DNA from: Pseudomonas multiresinivorans
GTDB taxonomy: Bacteria; Pseudomonadota; Gammaproteobacteria; Pseudomonadales; Pseudomonadaceae
DNA: 64,000 bases
NCBI RefSeq assembly: GCF_012971725.1
Contig: NZ_CP048833.1
Location: forward strand, 1,736,001 to 1,800,000
Direction: 5' to 3'
A program made the translations under genes and the position numbers. How positions within the stretch are numbered: position 1 is the stretch's first letter; each line of letters starts with the position of its first letter. Below are positions 60,841 through 64,000 of this stretch, piece by piece. Under the pieces are notes generated by a model, which was not told the origin of the DNA, ran no database searches, and saw only the letters and a program-made list of their open reading frames with translations.

Positions 60841-61614
60841 ATGAGCGAACAGATTCTCGTCGAGCGCGAAGAGGGCCTGCTGACCCTGCGCCTGAACCGT
60901 CCGGACAAGATGAACGCGCTGACCCGCAGCATGTATGCCGGTCTCGCCGACGCCCTGGAAGCGGCGCAGGAGGATCGTTCGGTGCGCGTGGTGCTGATCA
61001 CCGGCAACGCCGAGTGCTTCACCAGCGGCAACGATATCGTCGACTTCCTCCAGGAACCGCCCAGTGGCCCGGACAGCGCGGTGTTCCGCTTCATGCGCGC
61101 GCTGATGGAGTTCACCAAGCCGGTGGTCGCTGCCGTCGCTGGCCCGGCGGTGGGGATCGGCACCACGCTGCTGCTGCATTGCGACCAGGTGTTCATCGCC
61201 AAGGGCGCCAAGCTGAAGATGCCTTTCGTCAACCTGGGCCTCTGCCCGGAGTTCGGCTCCAGCTTCCTGGTACCGCGCCTGGTTGGCCCGGTGAAGGCTT
61301 CCAGCCTCCTGCTGCGCGGCGAAGGCTTCACCGGTGAGCAGGCCGTGGCCTACGGCATCGCCAACGAGGCACTGGAAGATGGCGCTACTGCGCTGGAGCG
61401 TGCGCGCGAGGTCTGCCAGACCTTCCAGCAACTGCCGCCAGCCGCCGTGGCGCTGAGCAAGCGCCTGCTGAAAGCGCCCTTCATCGAAGAGCTGCGCCGC
61501 GTTGTGGCAGAAGAGGGCCAGCATTTCGTCCAGCGCCTGCATTCGCCCGAAGCCCACGAGGCGCTGAGCGCCTTCACCCAGCGCCGCCAGCCGGATTTCT
61601 CGAAGTTCCTCTAA
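60841..61614 (+). CDS. Enoyl-CoA hydratase/isomerase family protein
   Basis: The 257-residue crotonase-fold protein has LRLNRPDKMNALTRSMY (residues 17-33), ITGNAECFTSGNDI, the oxyanion-hole region AVAGPAVGIGTTLLLHCDQVFIA, and LKMPFVNLGLCPEFGSSFLVPRLVG. It probably hydrates or isomerises acyl-CoA thioesters; the specific pathway is unknown. It is 36 bases after the ferredoxin reductase gene and follows PAO1 order (PA4330). Confidence 0.88.
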   Translation: MSEQILVEREEGLLTLRLNRPDKMNALTRSMYAGLADALEAAQEDRSVRVVLITGNAECFTSGNDIVDFLQEPPSGPDSAVFRFMRALMEFTKPVVAAVAGPAVGIGTTLLLHCDQVFIAKGAKLKMPFVNLGLCPEFGSSFLVPRLVGPVKASSLLLRGEGFTGEQAVAYGIANEALEDGATALERAREVCQTFQQLPPAAVALSKRLLKAPFIEELRRVVAEEGQHFVQRLHSPEAHEALSAFTQRRQPDFSKFL

Positions 61615-61626
61615 GCGCTGCCTGTC

Positions 61627-61654
61627 GGCGTACAACCGCGAACGGTTGTACGCC
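61627..61654 (+). terminator. Perfect hairpin after the enoyl-CoA hydratase gene
   Basis: GGCGTACAACCG (61627-61638) and CGGTTGTACGCC (61643-61654) form a 12-bp stem with loop CGAA. It has no T-run, so it may be an mRNA 3' end structure or a repeat. Confidence 0.45.
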
Positions 61655-61687
61655 CTACGGATTGGTATCGGTGCCTTTGGGCAGGAT

Positions 61688-61764
61688 GTTCGCGAGCAAG
61701 CTCGCTCCTACAGGGAACACCAACCGGACCCCCGGTGGCGTAGGAGCGGACTTTGTCCGCGATT
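61688..61764. repeat. Single REP units, type a and type b
   Basis: An inverted type a unit (61688-61711) and a type b unit (61740-61764) in the long intergenic stretch 61615-62167. Confidence 0.75.
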
Positions 61765-61785
61765 GGTCTGCATCGCCGAGAAAGC

Positions 61786-62011
61786 TTGCCCACACAATCT
61801 GTGGAACGCGCTGTGGATAAGCTTTGGGGCAACCCGGCCAGGCCACGCCGGCTGTGGCCTGCAGGGGATTGAGCGGTATTTGAGCGATGCACGGAAGGTT
61901 GCCCACATAAGATGTGGAAGGTGCTGTGGATAAGCTCTGGTGCAACCGCTGCGAGCCAGGCGCGATAGGGCCTGGCGCGGATTGAGCAGGAATTGAGCAG
62001 CGTGAGCTTTT
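61786..62011. repeat. 113-bp tandem repeat carrying DnaA boxes
   Basis: Two adjacent copies (61786-61898, 61899-62011) keep exact register. Each has TTGCCCACA, a CCACA/TGTGG hairpin, TGTGGATAA (perfect DnaA box inverse, 61812-61820 and 61925-61933), GCAACC, an inner hairpin and GGATTGAGC plus TTGAGC. The copies differ in the inner stems by compensatory changes. Confidence 0.8.
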
Positions 62012-62018
62012 GTTCCTT

Positions 62019-62100
62019 GTAGGACCGAGGGGCACGCCCAGTGCTTGCTCGCGAACAAGCCCCCGCTGCAATCCTGGTTCGCGGGCAAACTCGCTCCAAC
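62019..62100. repeat. REP pair with insert-bearing unit
   Basis: GTAGGACCGAGGGGCACGCC...GCTCGCGAAC and an inverted, slightly decayed partner ending GCTCCAAC. The insert folds as GCAC-GCCCA-GTGC. Confidence 0.75.
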
Positions 62101-62121
62101 AAGGCCCCGGCAACGGAAATG

Positions 62122-62153
62122 AAAAGGCCGCCCCGAAGGGCGGCCTTTTTTTG
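62122..62153. terminator. Terminator after pykA
   Basis: AAAAGGCCGCCC pairs with GGGCGGCCTTTT with T-runs on both strands. Confidence 0.85.
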
Positions 62154-62167
62154 CTCCGAACGCAGGA

Positions 62168-63619
62168 TCAGGCCAGCAGATCGCCCACGTGCAGCACCTT
62201 CATGGTGTTGGTGCCGCCCTGGGCGGTGTAGCTGTCGCCCTTGGTCAGGATTACCCAGTCACCCTTGGTCACCACGCCACGCTGTAGCAGCGCGTCGACG
62301 GCCTCCTGGCTGACACGTTCCGGCGGCAGCGCAGCCGGGTCGAAGGGGATGGTCTCCACGCCGCGGAACAGCGCCACACGGGCCTGGGTTTCGCGGTGCG
62401 GGGAGTAGGCGAAGATCGGTACCGAGGAACGGATGCGCGACATGATCAGCGGGGTGTAGCCGCTTTCGGTCAGGCAGATGATCGCCTTGATGCCCGGGAA
62501 GTGGTTGGCGGTGTACATGGTGGCCAGGGCGATGCTCTCGTCGCAGCGCTCGAAGGTCTGGCCGATGCGGTGGCTGGACTTCTTGGTGGTCGGGTGCTTC
62601 TCGGCGCCGGCGCAGATGCGTGCCATGGCCTTGACCGCTTCCACCGGGTATTCGCCGGCGGCGCTCTCGGCCGACAGCATCACGGCGTCGGTGTAGTCGA
62701 GCACGGCGTTCGCCACGTCGGAGACTTCCGCGCGAGTGGGCATCGGGTTGTGGATCATCGACTCCATCATCTGGGTCGCGGTGATCACCGCTTTGTTGTA
62801 GCGGCGCGCGTGCAGGATGATCTTCTTCTGGATGCCGACCAACTCGGCGTCGCCGATTTCCACGCCGAGGTCGCCACGGGCCACCATCACGGCGTCGCTG
62901 GCGCGGATCAGGCCGTCGAGGGCTTCGTCGTCGGCCACCGCTTCGGCGCGCTCGATCTTGGCCACCAGCCAGGCAGTGCCGCCGGCTTCGGTGAGCAGGC
63001 TGCGGGCGTATTCCATGTCCTTGGCGTCACGCGGGAAGGACACGGCGACGTAGTCCAGGTCCATGCTCGCGGCCAGCTTGATGTCGGCCTTGTCCTTCTC
63101 GGTCAGGGCCGGCGCGGTGAGGCCGCCGCCACGACGGTTGATGCCCTTGTGGTCGGACAGCGGGCCGCCGATCAGGACTTCGCAGACCAGTTCGTCTGCC
63201 TTCACTTCCTTCACCACCATGACCACGCGGCCATCGTCCAGCAGCAGCTCATCGCCGATGCCGCAGTCCTTGACCAGGTCCGGGTAGTCGATGCCCACGA
63301 CCTGCTGGTTGCCTTCGGTGCGCGGGTGGCTGGTGGAGAAGCGGAAGGTGTCGCCGACCGCCAGCTCGATGCGCTTGTTGGCGAACTTGGCGATGCGGAT
63401 CTTCGGACCCTGCAGGTCGCCCAGCAGCGCCACGAAGCGGCCGTGCTTGGCGGCGATGTCGCGTACCAGTTGGGCGCGAGCGCGGTGTTCGTCGGGAGTT
63501 CCGTGGGAGAAGTTCAGGCGGGCGACGTCGATCCCGGCGAGGATCAGCTGTTCCAGTACTTCGGGGGAATTGCTGGCTGGGCCGAGGGTGGCGACGATCT
63601 TGGTGCGGCGAAGGGACAT
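62168..63619 (-). CDS. pykA: Pyruvate kinase
   Basis: The 483-residue glycolytic enzyme converts phosphoenolpyruvate and ADP to pyruvate and ATP. Motifs are TKIVATLGPASNSPEVLEQLI (N-terminus), VARLNFSHGTPDEH, the active-site AWLVAKIERAEAV, VMVARGDLGVEIG and ATQMMESMI. The Pseudomonas PykA isoform fits by synteny (PA4329). Start at 63619 gives a full-length protein. Terminator behind it; a Usp gene lies upstream on the same strand. Confidence 0.93.
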   Translation of the reverse strand: MSLRRTKIVATLGPASNSPEVLEQLILAGIDVARLNFSHGTPDEHRARAQLVRDIAAKHGRFVALLGDLQGPKIRIAKFANKRIELAVGDTFRFSTSHPRTEGNQQVVGIDYPDLVKDCGIGDELLLDDGRVVMVVKEVKADELVCEVLIGGPLSDHKGINRRGGGLTAPALTEKDKADIKLAASMDLDYVAVSFPRDAKDMEYARSLLTEAGGTAWLVAKIERAEAVADDEALDGLIRASDAVMVARGDLGVEIGDAELVGIQKKIILHARRYNKAVITATQMMESMIHNPMPTRAEVSDVANAVLDYTDAVMLSAESAAGEYPVEAVKAMARICAGAEKHPTTKKSSHRIGQTFERCDESIALATMYTANHFPGIKAIICLTESGYTPLIMSRIRSSVPIFAYSPHRETQARVALFRGVETIPFDPAALPPERVSQEAVDALLQRGVVTKGDWVILTKGDSYTAQGGTNTMKVLHVGDLLA

Positions 63620-63725
63620 GCGGGACTCCTAGGGGAAAGCAGCGGTCAGGTTGCCCCGAGAGCGGGTCCGAGGCAGCCAGGGCGCCATCTTACTCTCTTT
63701 CAGATGACTCTTTCAGGTGGCTCTC

Positions 63726-64000
63726 TCAGGGGCCGGGTCTGATCACCAGCAGATCGCATTCGACCTCCTCGAAGACCCGCTCGGCGGTCTGGCCGATCAG
63801 TGCGTTGTCGAGCTGTCCGCGGGCGACAGAGCCCATCAGCAGCAGGTCGATGCCGTGTTCCTTCACATAGGTGGGGATGACTTCCTCGGCGAAGCCTTGG
63901 CCCAGGTGAGTACGTGCGCGGTCGATCTGTGGATAACTGGCCAGCAGCGCATCGAAGGCTTTGCGGTGATGCGCCTCGGTGCGCAGCACATAGTCATCGT
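63726..64000 (-). CDS. Universal stress protein, 5'-truncated by window
   Basis: The visible C-terminal 90 residues (RTEAHHRKAFDALLASYPQ...GIDLLLMGSVARGQLDNALIGQTAERVFEEVECDLLVIRPGP) contain the UspA ATP-binding loop MGSVARGQLDNALIGQTAERV. The reading frame stays open to the right edge, so the start lies outside. It corresponds to PA4328 beside pykA. Confidence 0.85.
   Translation of the reverse strand, partial: DDYVLRTEAHHRKAFDALLASYPQIDRARTHLGQGFAEEVIPTYVKEHGIDLLLMGSVARGQLDNALIGQTAERVFEEVECDLLVIRPGP

Noticed and set aside
61812..61933. DnaA boxes as chromosome origin
   Set aside because: No dnaA, dnaN, gidA or AT-rich unwinding region is nearby, and only two boxes are present.
1..64000. 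CRISPR array, prophage, IS element, tRNA or rRNA
   Set aside because: No regular spacer-repeat array, transposase, integrase or phage gene, and no tRNA or rRNA sequence was recognised. The recurring 70-90-base elements are REP pairs.

Overview
The window is chromosomal DNA of a Pseudomonas, most likely a relative of P. aeruginosa (P. nitroreducens/citronellolis-type) and not PAO1 itself. The GC content is high. Many blocks keep PAO1 gene order, as recalled from memory: DUF523 - FAD oxidoreductase - epimerase - hemH; mexVW - imelysin locus - bifA - sodB - lysE - argP; feoABC - xenB - MFS - arsR - DUF479 - usp - olsAB; fumarase - sadC - ferredoxin reductase - enoyl-CoA hydratase - pykA - usp. 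These blocks are joined in a different order from PAO1 and are separated by many copies of a Pseudomonas REP element (GTAGGAGCG...).

Layout. 1-3.9 kb: an apparent light-responsive segment with three TGTACA-N12-TGTACA operators in front of a DUF523 protein and an FAD oxidoreductase, then an epimerase and ferrochelatase. 4.3-7 kb: an MFS transporter and a WG-repeat secreted protein. 7.1-11.4 kb: the RND pump mexVW. 11.6-13.3 kb: a chemoreceptor. 13.5-18.7 kb: a two-unit imelysin/di-haem/DUF1513 locus whose two promoters share a 19-bp Fur-like dyad. 19-25 kb: bifA, sodB, an amino-acid exporter with its ArgP-type regulator, and a saccharopine-dehydrogenase-like reductase. 25-31 kb: an epimerase, two structural or unknown proteins, and feoABC behind a good Fur box. 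31-39 kb: xenB with MFS and ArsR, an ACP-phosphodiesterase-like gene, a UspA tandem protein behind an ANR box, and olsBA (ornithine lipid) behind phased Pho-like repeats. 39-49.7 kb: accessory envelope genes (beta-lactamase fold hydrolase, two YceI proteins, drug MFS with LysR, phospholipase D, acyltransferase), a GNAT protein and a ParE/RHH toxin-antitoxin pair. 50-56.4 kb: an accessory cassette. 57-64 kb: fumarase, sadC, a ferredoxin reductase, enoyl-CoA hydratase, pykA and a truncated Usp gene.

The most unusual part is 49.7-56.4 kb. A formaldehyde-activating-enzyme (Fae) homologue is followed tightly by an aldo/keto reductase, an aldehyde dehydrogenase and an MFS transporter. A convergent LysR gene and a divergent DJ-1/PfpI gene follow. 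Fae normally works with tetrahydromethanopterin, which pseudomonads are not known to make, so this looks like a reactive-carbonyl pathway of unknown substrate. Its 5' leader holds a 32-codon ORF followed by a terminator-like hairpin, an arrangement that resembles attenuation. Two other signals not explained by genes are an exact-period 113-bp tandem repeat carrying perfect DnaA boxes (61786-62011) and a REP subfamily carrying an inserted mini-hairpin kept by compensatory changes.
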